The position numbers and the translations under genes were made by a program. From positions 1 through 64,000 of the forward strand of contig JBCFAO010000021.1 in NCBI GenBank assembly GCA_038562165.1: a stretch of 64,000 nt of DNA. Reading direction: 5' to 3'. The notes beneath the pieces are model-generated. The model searched no databases. It was not told where the DNA came from and was given only the letters and a program-made list of their open reading frames with translations. This DNA comes from WRMS01 sp038562165 (lineage in GTDB: Bacteria; Bacillota; Peptococcia; DRI-13; UBA5745). Below are positions 25,237-34,060 of the stretch, piece after piece (position 1 is the stretch's first letter; each line of letters begins with the position of its first letter).

Positions 25237-26932
25237 TGCCCCTGTCCTCCAGATGCTTCAATAATTCGTACAAGGTGGCCTTTGTTTCCGCCGTAGTCTC
25301 TCCCAGCAGGCCGGCGATCTCCTGAGCTACCCGCATCTGCTGTTCGATAACGGTCTTGGCTTTGTCCATGACGTTTTCTTTCATGGCATCAAGCTCATGC
25401 CTCTCTTTTAATAAATCGGTAATATCCTCCAGAATCACCATGACCAGGCTCTCTGAAAGCACAGGCACAATGGTCTGGCGGGTATTTTTATTCCACTGGG
25501 GATATTCCACCAATGCTCCGTAAACATTCTCTTTTGCCAAAAATGCCTGGCGGTAGGGCCTGATATCCACATAATCCCCTAAATTAAGGCCCTGGGCCAG
25601 AGGTATCTGAGGCAGCATCCGGGCCGCCGCCGGATTAAAGTCCCGCAAATGCAGGTGATGGTCAAGAACCAGTATGCCGTTGGGCGTGTTATCCAGCACC
25701 ATGTTGGCCAGAGATTCCGCCTTTGAACGCATAAAAGGTATGCACATCTCCAAAGTAGCCAGGCCCGCAAGGACAGCCACAGCTTTGTCCCGGCAGCTAG
25801 GGTAGCCGCAGCCCTCACAGTTGCGCAGGTCCTTTTCCCCTTCTTTGCCCATTTTGCGCAGCACTTCCATGATCTGGGCTTCCGTAAAAGGGCCTTCTTT
25901 TATTTGCCGGTTGGTAAAGGATTTGGACATAGTGTCGGGAAACTCGGGAATATCAGCCAAGTACTTGCTCTCGCTGGTTTTAATCATATCCTGAACTTTT
26001 TGTTTGCGCCAATACAAATTATGACGGGAGTCGATAGCCGGCCCCCCTACACAGCCTCCCTGGCAAGCCATCATTTCAATGAACCGGGGAGCAATATCCC
26101 CATTTTCCAAAGCTTTTAAAATTTCCTGACATTGCTCGATGCCTTCAATGGACCAGTAATCCTGGTTGCTGCCCCAGGCTCCCTTCACGCTGAACAGCAC
26201 GCCGTTGTGAATGGGATAGCTTCTGGTGGGCAGCCAGTTTTCTTCATATTTATAATGCTCCGGCGCTTTCTTCTCCGGCAGCCCCTCCATTTCCAGAAGG
26301 AGCACTTTTAGCTGGCCAAAGGTTAAAGCACCGTCCAAGCCAAATTTTTTGGCCTCATCCAATTTTGCAATACAAGGACCGGCAAAAACCACTTTGCAGT
26401 TTTCCCCCCGCTGGCTTTTGATCAGACGGGCATGGCTTACCATGGGCGAAAGGGCCGGCAGCAAATTGTTCATCAAAACGGGGTGATATTTTTCCACCAG
26501 ATTAACAATCACCGGACAGCAAGTAGAGAGCCCCGTTTTATCCTGCCATTGGTCTGAGGCTAATAAACGGCGGTATTCCCGGGTAGTCAAGGCGGCGCCG
26601 ATAGCCGTCTCCTCCACATCGGCAAAACCGGCCTGACAGATCCGGTTAAACAACTGGCCGGGCTTTTCCTCAAAGCTGCCCAGAAAGCTGGGAGCAATAC
26701 TTAAAACCACCGGCTCTTCCCCTTGCAAAAGCCGGCGGATCTCTTCAACTTCATTAATATAGACCTTGGCCTTTTGGGGGCATTCCACCACGCATTTTCC
26801 GCACAATATACAGCGGTCCTCTTGGATTTTTGCCTGCTTGGTAACAAAGCCGATGGATTTTACGGGGCAGCCCCGCAAGCAGCGATAACAGTCTTTGCAT
26901 TCCGCCTGCTGGGTCGTAATTATTTCAGCCAT
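25220..26932 (-). CDS. Sensory [FeFe]-hydrogenase-like protein with PAS domain (HydS type)
   Basis: 570 residues. Two N-terminal 4Fe-4S motifs (CKDCYRCLRGCPVKSIGF, CILCGKCVVECPQKA) are followed by an iron-hydrogenase domain with H-cluster motifs LSTCCPVIVNLVEKYHP, FAGPCIAKLDEAKKFG and IEMMACQGGCVGGPAID. Then come a further iron-sulfur motif (CEGCGYPSCRDKA...C) and a PAS domain (DNTPNGILVLDHHLHLRDFN) with a coiled C-terminus. The architecture and the next-door PP2C phosphatase fit group C hydrogenases, thought to sense H2 or redox state rather than turn over H2 fast. The H-cluster motifs deviate from catalytic HydA in this window (GPCIAK versus MPCTAK). Confidence 0.88.
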   Translation of the reverse strand: MAEIITTQQAECKDCYRCLRGCPVKSIGFVTKQAKIQEDRCILCGKCVVECPQKAKVYINEVEEIRRLLQGEEPVVLSIAPSFLGSFEEKPGQLFNRICQAGFADVEETAIGAALTTREYRRLLASDQWQDKTGLSTCCPVIVNLVEKYHPVLMNNLLPALSPMVSHARLIKSQRGENCKVVFAGPCIAKLDEAKKFGLDGALTFGQLKVLLLEMEGLPEKKAPEHYKYEENWLPTRSYPIHNGVLFSVKGAWGSNQDYWSIEGIEQCQEILKALENGDIAPRFIEMMACQGGCVGGPAIDSRHNLYWRKQKVQDMIKTSESKYLADIPEFPDTMSKSFTNRQIKEGPFTEAQIMEVLRKMGKEGEKDLRNCEGCGYPSCRDKAVAVLAGLATLEMCIPFMRSKAESLANMVLDNTPNGILVLDHHLHLRDFNPAAARMLPQIPLAQGLNLGDYVDIRPYRQAFLAKENVYGALVEYPQWNKNTRQTIVPVLSESLVMVILEDITDLLKERHELDAMKENVMDKAKTVIEQQMRVAQEIAGLLGETTAETKATLYELLKHLEDRGNGNIL

Positions 26933-27167
26933 CTTTTCTCAACTCCATTATTTGGGGCACCTGTTCCGGTGTTACTTGATGGTAGATGACGCCGTCTATG
27001 GAAACATTGACCCCTTTTTGACATTCGCCCATACAAAAACTTCCACCCAATTGGATTTCATTTTGCTCGGACTCAGGGCGTTCGGCCACAGCTTGACGAA
27101 AGGCCTCAATGACCTGAGCAGAACCCTTAATATGACAGGAACTGCCAACACAAATTTTGATCATCAT
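26925..27167 (-). CDS. Thioredoxin-like [2Fe-2S] ferredoxin
   Basis: 80 residues, MMIKICVGSSCHIKGSAQVI with Cys-x4-Cys and FCMGECQKGVNV with Cys-x3-Cys, the four ligands of the NuoE/HydC C-terminal 2Fe-2S fold. It overlaps alr (upstream) by 4 bases, ATGA-style, and the sensory hydrogenase (downstream) by 8 bases. Likely electron partner of that protein. A related small protein ends the hydABC operon. Confidence 0.85.
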   Translation of the reverse strand: MMIKICVGSSCHIKGSAQVIEAFRQAVAERPESEQNEIQLGGSFCMGECQKGVNVSIDGVIYHQVTPEQVPQIMELRKDG

Positions 27168-28354
27168 ATATATCGCCTCGGTATTCTGCCGCCTATCATG
27201 CAGACGACCTCATAGTTGATCGTATTGATCAAACCGGCCAGATCATCAACACTGATTTCCTCAGTGCCCTGTCTGCCGATGAGCACTACCTCATCCCCCG
27301 GCCGGGCCTGGGGCACGGCCGTTAAATCCACCATGAACTGGTCCATACAAATCCTGCCGATAACCGGCACACTTTTGCCGCCCACCAGCACTCTGCCTTT
27401 ATTGCTCAGGGAGCGGGGATAGCCGTCGGCATAGCCCAGGGGCACCGTACCGACCAAAGTTTCTCTTTCCGTCCTCCAGATGTGTCCGTAGCTGACTCCC
27501 TTCCCCGGAGGCAGCCATTTGACGTGACTGAGGCAGCTTTTCCAGGAAAGAGCCGGCTCAAGGTCCAAACCCCAGCTTTTGGCCGCCGGTGAAGGATAAA
27601 GGCCATAGAGGCCGATACCCAGGCGGCACATATTCGTACCGGCCGCCCCTCCCCTCATGATAGCCGCCGTATTGGCGCAATGCACCAAAGGGAAATTTAG
27701 GCCTTTTGCCGCCAGGGCAGCCAGGAAATCCTCAAAGACCTCCCGCTGCCGCCGCCAGCTTGCTTCATCATCTTCATCAGCCCGGGCGAAATGAGTAAAG
27801 CAGCCTTCCAGCTCCAGATCCTCCAAAGCGGCCAGGGCTACGATATCCTTTATAGCAGCCTCACCGGGACAAAAACCGATGCGGCTCATGCCCGTATCGA
27901 TTTTGAGATGAACGAGGGCTTTGCGTCCCATTGCCGCTGCCGCCTCAGCTAAAGCCCGGCCCTGTTGGGGAGAAAAAATGGTAATCCTGACGTTCTCTTT
28001 AATCAAGCCCTCATAAGCTGCCGGATCGGAGTAGCCCAAAATCAGGATAGGGGCCTGGATTCCTCCTTGCCGCAACTCGAAGGCCTCCTGAGGTAAAGCC
28101 ACGCCCAGCCAATGGGCGCCGGCAGCCAGGGCCTCCCGGGCTGCCGGCAAGGCCCCATGGCCATAGGCATTGGCCTTCACTACCGCCATCAACCGGCAAT
28201 CCGGTTCCTCTGCCAACAGTTTCTTGTATCTTTTGGCGTTTCTGCCAATGGCAGCCAAATCCACTTGAACAAAGGAAGGCCGCTGCCCCCCTGTTTCCGC
28301 TGCCGGCAACCGCTCCTCACCTGGCCGGCAGCTCTCTGACCTTTCATTCATCAT
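27164..28354 (-). CDS. alr: Alanine racemase
   Basis: PLP enzyme making D-alanine for peptidoglycan. 396 residues with an unusual 25-residue polar N-terminal extension before FVQVDLAAIGRNAKRYK. PLP lysine in MAVVKANAYGHGA, LHLKIDTGMSRIGF-like VHLKIDTGMSRIGF, catalytic tyrosine region VSYGHIWRTERETLVGTVPLGYADGY, and ICMDQFMVDLT. It overlaps pfkA by 11 bases and the ferredoxin by 4, so it is in one transcription unit with the sensory hydrogenase genes. Confidence 0.94.
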   Translation of the reverse strand: MMNERSESCRPGEERLPAAETGGQRPSFVQVDLAAIGRNAKRYKKLLAEEPDCRLMAVVKANAYGHGALPAAREALAAGAHWLGVALPQEAFELRQGGIQAPILILGYSDPAAYEGLIKENVRITIFSPQQGRALAEAAAAMGRKALVHLKIDTGMSRIGFCPGEAAIKDIVALAALEDLELEGCFTHFARADEDDEASWRRQREVFEDFLAALAAKGLNFPLVHCANTAAIMRGGAAGTNMCRLGIGLYGLYPSPAAKSWGLDLEPALSWKSCLSHVKWLPPGKGVSYGHIWRTERETLVGTVPLGYADGYPRSLSNKGRVLVGGKSVPVIGRICMDQFMVDLTAVPQARPGDEVVLIGRQGTEEISVDDLAGLINTINYEVVCMIGGRIPRRYI

Positions 28355-29447
28355 ATCTGTCTCCCATACAAATCCCTACTGCCCTGGCCGCTCTGACGAT
28401 TTCGCTGTCCGCGTTTACTCTTTTTAAGCTGTCAATGGCTTTGCTGATAGGGACTACCACAATTTCGCTGCCCTGCAGGGATACCATATGGTCCCAGGGG
28501 CCATTGACTGCCGTCTCCATAGCCTTGACCCCCAGCCTGGTGGTCAGTATCCTGTCCATGGCCGTGGGGCTGCCTCCCCTCTGCAGATGGCCCAGGACCG
28601 TGGCCCGGCTTTCCAGGCCCATATACTGATGAAGCTTATCCGCCACCACCTGGCCTACGCCCCCCAAACGGACGGGATCGGTGCTCTCCTCAATATGGGC
28701 GGCCACCACCATCTCCCCTTCTTTTTCTACAGCCCCTTCCGCCACCGTCACCAGACTGAAGTGCTTGCCCATCCGGGAGCGCTGCCGGATTTTCTTGGCA
28801 ATCTCGCTGATATCATAGGGTATCTCAGGGATTAAAATAACGTCGGCGCCGCCGGCAATACCGCTGTGCAAAGCTATCCAGCCGGCATAACGGCCCATAA
28901 CCTCCACCACCATGATGCGGTGGTGGGATTCCGCCGTCGTATGAAGCCGGTCCAGGGCCTCCATCACCGTATTGATGGCCGTGTCAAAGCCAAAGGTCTG
29001 ATCCGTGGCATCCAGGTCGTTGTCGATGGTCTTGGGAACCCCCACCACCTTGACGCCTTTTTCTGAAAGCTGCTTGGCTATATGAAGACTGCCGTCGCCG
29101 CCAATAACAATCAGAACCTGAATACCCAGGCGGTTCAGATTATTGATGGCCTGATCGGAGACGTCGCCAAAGATAATCCTGCCTTCCCCATCCCGGCCCA
29201 TAGGGTAGCGAAAGGGGTTGTCCCGGTTGCTGGTACCCAAAATGGTACCGCCCCGGTGCAGAATGCCGGAGGTATTGGCCCGGTCAAGAACCATATATTT
29301 ATTTTCAATTAAGCCTTTAAATCCATCCATAAAACCGAAAACCTGGGCATGATAAATATTCTCCGCTGCCCGGGCTACGCCCCGGATTACGCCGTTCAGC
29401 CCCGGCGCATCACCGCCGCCGGTAAGGATAGCCACACGATTGATCAT
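28344..29447 (-). CDS. pfkA: 6-phosphofructokinase, group with Gly104/Lys124-type active site
   Basis: 367 residues. Signatures: AILTGGGDAPGLNGVIRGV, GGTILGTSNRDNPF, VIGGDGSLHIAKQL, VVGVPKTIDNDLDATDQTFG, MVVEVMGRYAGWIALHSGIA. By E. coli numbering the GGDG glycine predicts ATP use, whereas the PKTIDND lysine is the residue typical of PPi enzymes. This mixed pair is known in a separate clade whose donor must be tested. First gene of the operon with alr, ferredoxin, sensory hydrogenase and phosphatase. Confidence 0.9.
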   Translation of the reverse strand: MINRVAILTGGGDAPGLNGVIRGVARAAENIYHAQVFGFMDGFKGLIENKYMVLDRANTSGILHRGGTILGTSNRDNPFRYPMGRDGEGRIIFGDVSDQAINNLNRLGIQVLIVIGGDGSLHIAKQLSEKGVKVVGVPKTIDNDLDATDQTFGFDTAINTVMEALDRLHTTAESHHRIMVVEVMGRYAGWIALHSGIAGGADVILIPEIPYDISEIAKKIRQRSRMGKHFSLVTVAEGAVEKEGEMVVAAHIEESTDPVRLGGVGQVVADKLHQYMGLESRATVLGHLQRGGSPTAMDRILTTRLGVKAMETAVNGPWDHMVSLQGSEIVVVPISKAIDSLKRVNADSEIVRAARAVGICMGDRYDE

Positions 29448-29472
29448 TCTGCCACGCTCCTATTGTCTAATT

Positions 29473-30126
29473 TTATGACGGCTTCGCCATAATACGAGGA
29501 CACAAATCACCTACAGGACATTCTTCACAGGCGGGATTCTGGGCTTTACAGCAGCGGCGGCCGTGCCAGATCAGCCAATGGTGGGCGTCGGCCCAGTCTT
29601 TTTCGGGGATCAGGCTGCAAACATCCCTCTCCACCTCATCCGGAGTCTTGCCCGAGGCCAGCCCCATGCGGTTAGACACGCGAAAAACATGGGTATCTAC
29701 CGCAAAAGCCGGAATCTTAAAGGCGTTGGCCAGCACTACATTGGCCGTCTTGCGGCCCACACCCGGCAGCCTCATTAATTCCTCCCTGGTTTGGGGCACC
29801 TGGCCGTCAAATTCCAGCAACAGCATTTCCGCCAGAGCCGCTATGTTTTTTGCCTTATTCCGGTACAGCCCCAGACTCTGGATATAGGGAATCAGCGTTT
29901 CCGGCGTAATACCGGCCATGCTCTGGGGATCGGGGTATTTGGCATATAAAGCCCGGGTGACCTTATTTACCTGAACGTCGGTGGTCTGAGCCGCCAAAGC
30001 CGTAGAGACCAGAAGCTGAAAAGGGCTGTTGTACTCCAGGGCGGTGCCCATATTCTGATACTTTTGTGATAATATATCCAACATGGCCATTTTTTGTTTT
30101 TTCGTTATCGCTTTTTTTGCCGCCAT
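29473..30126 (-). CDS. nth: Endonuclease III
   Basis: DNA glycosylase/AP lyase for oxidised pyrimidines. 217 residues: LLVSTALAAQTTDVQVNKVT, helix-hairpin-helix with catalytic lysine LPGVGRKTANVVLANAF, catalytic aspartate VDTHVFRVSNRMGL and a 4Fe-4S loop with the spacing C-x6-C-x2-C-x5-C (CKAQNPACEECPVGDLC). Ends upstream of pfkA by 25 bases and may share its transcript. Confidence 0.94.
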   Translation of the reverse strand: MAAKKAITKKQKMAMLDILSQKYQNMGTALEYNSPFQLLVSTALAAQTTDVQVNKVTRALYAKYPDPQSMAGITPETLIPYIQSLGLYRNKAKNIAALAEMLLLEFDGQVPQTREELMRLPGVGRKTANVVLANAFKIPAFAVDTHVFRVSNRMGLASGKTPDEVERDVCSLIPEKDWADAHHWLIWHGRRCCKAQNPACEECPVGDLCPRIMAKPS

Positions 30127-30200
30127 CAGTTCCCTGCCCCTTATTTATTTATATTCTGAATTTAAAGATCATGTAATAATTTTCACAAATGCATAAGGAC

Positions 30201-30220
30201 GGGCGCATCGTAATGCGCCC
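30201..30220 (-). terminator. Hairpin downstream of mecA
   Basis: GGGCGCAT and ATGCGCCC form an 8-bp stem with loop CGTA, 28 bases after the mecA stop. Only a weak T-rich tail follows, so it is a poor terminator by sequence. Confidence 0.4.
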
Positions 30221-30247
30221 AATCCTACTCCCTTTTCCCCTTGAGCA

Positions 30248-30868
30248 TCAGCCTTCCGGCCGGATCAGGGAAGCCAGGTTAACTACCGCGTGTTCCTTAA
30301 TCAGCACTTGACCGTGCTCCTCATAGTAAGGCCTGGGCACAAAGCTCCAGTGGCCGTATTCGCCTAAAACGGCAGCTACGTCCAATTGACCTTCTTTTGT
30401 GGTGGAAACAGCCAAAAAGTACTGATTCTCTAATTTGTACAAAGCACTGTCTTCAATCTGGGCAGGCTCCAGCCGGTCGCAGGCCCGGATGCAGTCCTCA
30501 AGCTCGGCGAAGCACCAGACCTGATGGCAATCCCGCTCCAGTTCTTCCAAATCTTCTTCGCTATCCCGGTCAAATTGGCCCAGATGGATAGTGCCCCCAT
30601 GAGCTTCTCCTTGGGAGCCGGCGGGAATCCTGGTCAAAATAATAGCAAAGGTCTCGGCATTAAGGGGATAGGCCTCCACCACCAATTGGGAATCATCGCT
30701 GATCTCAAAGCCGCATTCTTTATAAGCCCGCTCCAGCAGATCATGAAAGAACTCCTGAAGCTTGGGACTCATAGGCATCATCTCCCAGCGGCGAAAGTCC
30801 CTCTCTTCCAAATCCTGAGTAGTCAAGATGATTTGTATTTTATCTTCATTAATTTTACGAAATTTCAT
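30248..30868 (-). CDS. mecA: MecA-like adaptor protein
   Basis: 206 residues from the ATG preceded by GGGAGGTGAAGCAA. N-terminal MKFRKINEDKIQIILTTQDL, ERDFRRWEMMPMSPKLQEFF, central EISDDSQLVVEAYPLNAETF, and an acidic linker then CFAELEDCIRACDRL and ALYKLENQYFLAVS. This is the MecA fold: an N-terminal substrate-binding part and a C-terminal ClpC-binding part. In Bacilli MecA delivers proteins such as ComK or Spo0A to ClpCP. Confidence 0.88.
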   Translation of the reverse strand: MKFRKINEDKIQIILTTQDLEERDFRRWEMMPMSPKLQEFFHDLLERAYKECGFEISDDSQLVVEAYPLNAETFAIILTRIPAGSQGEAHGGTIHLGQFDRDSEEDLEELERDCHQVWCFAELEDCIRACDRLEPAQIEDSALYKLENQYFLAVSTTKEGQLDVAAVLGEYGHWSFVPRPYYEEHGQVLIKEHAVVNLASLIRPEG

Positions 30869-31039
30869 TTGCTTCACCTCCCGGCAGCAGTGCATTTCTC
30901 TATACTATTCCGGCAGTTTGATCTGAGTTCATTCTGCTACAATTACACTACCCCTTAATACATTATACTCTTAATAGCATGTCCTCTGCAAGCAGGAATA
31001 ATAGTTAGAATGTCAAATATTTACCATAGAGGTGAACAA

Positions 31040-31708
31040 ATGACAGAGAGTTATAAGACGGTTCTGGAGGCAGGACGGGATGAATTCACCGTTTCCCATT
31101 CCAGGTTTATCGGCTGGTCAAAGCCGGTGGATACGGAAGAGGGGGCCCTCCGGTTCATTGAGGAAATTCGCAAAACCCATTGGGATGCCGCTCATAATGT
31201 CTGGGCTTATGTGCTGGGCAGCGCCCGGGAGCGCTTCAGCGACGACGGCGAGCCCCAAGGCACCGCCGGTATTCCGGTGCTGGAAGTCATCCGCAAAGAA
31301 GGCTTGCGGGATGTGGCCGTAGTAGTGACCCGGTATTTTGGCGGCATTAAGCTGGGTGCCGGCGGCTTGGTGCGGGCCTATACCCAGGGGGCCAAAATAG
31401 CTCTGGAGGCCGGCAAAATTATTCAGCGGCTCCCTTATCTTTCCCGCTATGTGCATACCGAATACTCCCTGACGGGAAAATTTCAGCGGGAATTTGCTCA
31501 AAGGGGCTATATTTTAAAGGACACTACCTATTTAGAGCAAGTGGCTTTTACGGTGCTTATCCCCCCGGCAGAAGAGGAAAATCTTCAAAAACTGGTGGCG
31601 GAGCTTACCGCCGGACAAGGCCGGCTGCAACCGGGCCCCATGGAATATCTTGACTTTTGGCAAGGCGAAATTATCATGAAGCCCGGCAATCATCAAAGGA
31701 GTGAGTAG
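31040..31708 (+). CDS. YigZ/IMPACT family protein
   Basis: About 222 residues. Family signatures: SHSRFIGWSKPVDTEEGA, HWDAAHNVWAYVLG, RFSDDGEPQGTAGIPVLEVI, VVVTRYFGGIKLGAGGLVRA and a C-terminal ferredoxin-like domain (FTVLIPPAEEENLQKLVAEL). Conserved but biochemically poorly defined; members in eukaryotes act in translation control. ATG at 31040 follows GAGGTGAACAA and is preferred over one ten codons earlier. Confidence 0.9.
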   Translation: MTESYKTVLEAGRDEFTVSHSRFIGWSKPVDTEEGALRFIEEIRKTHWDAAHNVWAYVLGSARERFSDDGEPQGTAGIPVLEVIRKEGLRDVAVVVTRYFGGIKLGAGGLVRAYTQGAKIALEAGKIIQRLPYLSRYVHTEYSLTGKFQREFAQRGYILKDTTYLEQVAFTVLIPPAEEENLQKLVAELTAGQGRLQPGPMEYLDFWQGEIIMKPGNHQRSE

Positions 31709-31709
31709 A

Positions 31710-32330
31710 ATGAGTAAACAAACGGTAATCACCATTAGCCGCCAGTACGGCAGCGGCGGCCGCCTCATCGGCCAAAGGCTGGCGGAGATATTATCCATCC
31801 CTTTTTACGACAATCACCTGATTTCGTTGGCCGCCCAAAAAGCAGGCTATAACGAAGATATCTTAAAATCCGCCGACGAGCGTCCTGCCAGCAGCTTTCT
31901 TTATTCCTCTCTCATGGGCAATTACGCTTTGGGGGCCCAATATCCGGGAGGCGTCAGTATGCCGCTAAACGACCATTTATTCCTGCTGCAATCCGGATTG
32001 ATCAAGGATGCTGCCCGGGAAGGCTCCTGCGTTATCATTGGCCGTTGCGCCAATTACGTTTTAAAAGATCTTCCTCACCTGTTCAGCGTCTTCGTTCATG
32101 CGCCGATCACAGACCGCATAGAAAGAGCTATTAATGAGTATAAGCTGCCCCAGGAAAAGATACGGGAAACCATCGAAAAAATCGACAAGAGAAGAGCGGC
32201 TTACTACAATTATTATACTGACAGCCGCTGGGGCAAGCAGGAAAGCTATCATTTGTCTATCAACAGCAGCCTCCTGGGTGTGGAAAAAACGGCGGAGGTG
32301 CTGGCCCACATCGTCATTCTGACAGCCTGA
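31710..32330 (+). CDS. Cytidylate kinase-like family protein
   Basis: 206 residues. ITISRQYGSGGRLIGQRLAE is a P-loop-like motif of the cytidylate-kinase-2 family, followed by YDNHLISLAAQKAGY, CVIIGRCANYVLKDL and VFVHAPITDRIERAI. This family is widespread in gut and soil Clostridia; its substrate has not been shown. ATG at 31710 is 9 bases from AAAGGA. It overlaps nothing and is coupled to the YigZ-family gene by a 1-base gap. Confidence 0.85.
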   Translation: MSKQTVITISRQYGSGGRLIGQRLAEILSIPFYDNHLISLAAQKAGYNEDILKSADERPASSFLYSSLMGNYALGAQYPGGVSMPLNDHLFLLQSGLIKDAAREGSCVIIGRCANYVLKDLPHLFSVFVHAPITDRIERAINEYKLPQEKIRETIEKIDKRRAAYYNYYTDSRWGKQESYHLSINSSLLGVEKTAEVLAHIVILTA

Positions 32331-32428
32331 TAGCCTGATAGCCTGGCGTAAAAGCAGGCTGGGCAGCAGATGCGGAGGAACGGCAGCTGCTGGGCGGCTG
32401 GCGGCTGCGGGGCGGCCGGCGAATTCAG

Positions 32429-32478
32429 GGAGCTCTCACTAATTGGTTGGCGAAGCCAATTAGCGGGAGCTCTTTTTT
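32429..32478 (+). terminator. Terminator after the cytidylate-kinase-like gene
   Basis: A stem of about 19 bp (GAGCTC-TC-ACTAATTGG with CCAATTAGCGGGAGCTC, two G-U pairs) is followed by seven T. Confidence 0.85.
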
Positions 32479-32581
32479 TCTATCCTCTTTGAACGAAAAG
32501 AGAACTGCCGCTTCTTGGCTATTCTCGAACCAAATCCGCAGCAGTCCCTATATCACTATACGCTTCTATTCTTTCCTGATG

Positions 32582-33157
32582 CTACTCTTCCTCAGGGCTT
32601 TTCTCTTCCGGGCTATTGGCTCCAGTCTCGCCGGCGCAACCGCCATCCTCCGCCCCATCGCAATCTTTATCCTTGCTGCCGAAGCGGGGCAGCTTCAAAT
32701 TCCGCCTTTCGATGGTGCCGTCAGCCTTTTCTATCTCAAAAACCATTTCCTTCATCACGGCTGCGGCGGCGCCTACTGCCGTCATGGCCAGCAGCAGCGG
32801 GCTAAACAGCATAACGCCCAGGCCCACTACACCAAAAGTGGCCGGAATCTCGATCAGGGTTCTTTCGCCGCTGATCAACCTTACTTTCGTTACATTGCCT
32901 TCCTGGATAACCGACTTGATTTGCTCAATCAAGCCCCGGACGAAGTGCTCTGTGTTTTCCTTATCCCATTTAGGGTCTTTGACATCTTCGCCCAAAAATT
33001 CACTTTGCTCTCTTGCGGCGGCAGCAGCTCCATGCTCTTCCAGGTAAACCAAAGCCTGAGCCAGATCGCCGTCGGATTCGTCCAGAGCCTCTTTAGCCTG
33101 GGCATACGTCACGTTCAACCGTTCTTTTAACGCATCCATTTTTTCCAATTCGTTCAT
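32582..33157 (-). CDS. DUF4342 protein with UBA-like N-terminus
   Basis: 191 residues. The N-terminus MNELEKMDALKERLNVTYAQ and AKEALDESDGDLAQALVYLE resembles the UBA-like helical bundle of EF-Ts and NAC proteins. A middle DUF4342-like domain IKSVIQEGNVTKVRLISGER is followed by one or two hydrophobic helices (GVVGLGVMLFSPLLLAMTAV) and an acidic Cys-containing tail. Function unknown. Chosen ATG is 7 bases after GGGAGG. Confidence 0.75.
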   Translation of the reverse strand: MNELEKMDALKERLNVTYAQAKEALDESDGDLAQALVYLEEHGAAAAAREQSEFLGEDVKDPKWDKENTEHFVRGLIEQIKSVIQEGNVTKVRLISGERTLIEIPATFGVVGLGVMLFSPLLLAMTAVGAAAAVMKEMVFEIEKADGTIERRNLKLPRFGSKDKDCDGAEDGGCAGETGANSPEEKSPEEE

Positions 33158-33229
33158 TTTCAACCCTCCCTTTGTCGATTGCCTTTGTTGACTACTTTAC
33201 TGATTACCTTTTGCCGATTGCCTTGTTCG

Positions 33230-33973
33230 TTATACCTTGTTAATCATGGACCAAGTTTTCATGGGCCTGCCGGTATGGCGTACAATCCACTGCCGCAGTA
33301 CTTTTGCCAAATCCCCCAATTGCTCTTCGGTTACCGTCAGACGAGTTAGTTTATCCAGAGCCAGGTTCTCCAACACCTGCCAAAGGCTGAGAGCTGCCGG
33401 GCTGATGCGGGTGAGTTCCTGCAGCTCTTTGGCACAGGAGCCGCAGAGAAAACCGCCTTCACTGCCGGAAAAAAAGCAGACCTTGTCTTTCGTCACCGGC
33501 TGGCCGCAGCGGCAGCATAGCCGGAAATCAGGACTTAGACCCTGCTGCTGAATCAGCCGTACTTCCAAGGCCCGGCTCATCAGCTTACCGGCATTAACAG
33601 CCAGGCCAAGGAACCCGGCTTTCGCCAAGTAATACAGCTCATGCTCCGGCATTTCTTCCTGTCCGAAGTTTTCCAGGAGCTCCGCCCAATAAGCTCCCAA
33701 AGTCAGAGCATCGTAGCTTTGCCGCAAGGGCAGCAGCATCTCCAAACATTGACTTTGCAGTAAAGAATGAAGCGTGGAGCGGCCGGCATCCAGCATCATT
33801 TCGTTGATGCTGTAAGGCTGGACTCCCCCCCGCAGGCTGCTGGAGGGCTTATAAACACCTTTAGCAACGGCGGTAATTTTACCTCTTTCTTTTGTCAGCA
33901 GAGTCACCAGAGCGTCTGCTTCCCGATATTTGCGGAGCCGCAAAACAATGGCTTCTGTTTTGTATTGTACCAT
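33230..33973 (-). CDS. recO: DNA repair protein RecO
   Basis: RecF-pathway mediator that loads RecA. 247 residues: N-terminal OB-fold MVQYKTEAIVLRLRKYREAD and GKITAVAKGVYKPSSSLRGG, and a C-terminal helical domain with a zinc site (CRCGQPVTKDKV, FLCGSC). The annotated ATG 10 codons upstream is rejected in favour of MVQYKTEAIVL. It follows era as in many Firmicutes. Confidence 0.93.
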   Translation of the reverse strand: MVQYKTEAIVLRLRKYREADALVTLLTKERGKITAVAKGVYKPSSSLRGGVQPYSINEMMLDAGRSTLHSLLQSQCLEMLLPLRQSYDALTLGAYWAELLENFGQEEMPEHELYYLAKAGFLGLAVNAGKLMSRALEVRLIQQQGLSPDFRLCCRCGQPVTKDKVCFFSGSEGGFLCGSCAKELQELTRISPAALSLWQVLENLALDKLTRLTVTEEQLGDLAKVLRQWIVRHTGRPMKTWSMINKV

Positions 33974-34060
33974 ATTCTTCCCCGGCCACAATGAACTCCC
34001 CATTAAACAATCATTAAAAATTAATGAAGAAGCCGCCGCTTTCCTTTGCTAATCTCCTTG

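Noticed and set aside
30896..31039. Clear divergent promoters between mecA and the yigZ-family gene
   Set aside because: Only partial -10 and -35 matches with poor spacing were seen.
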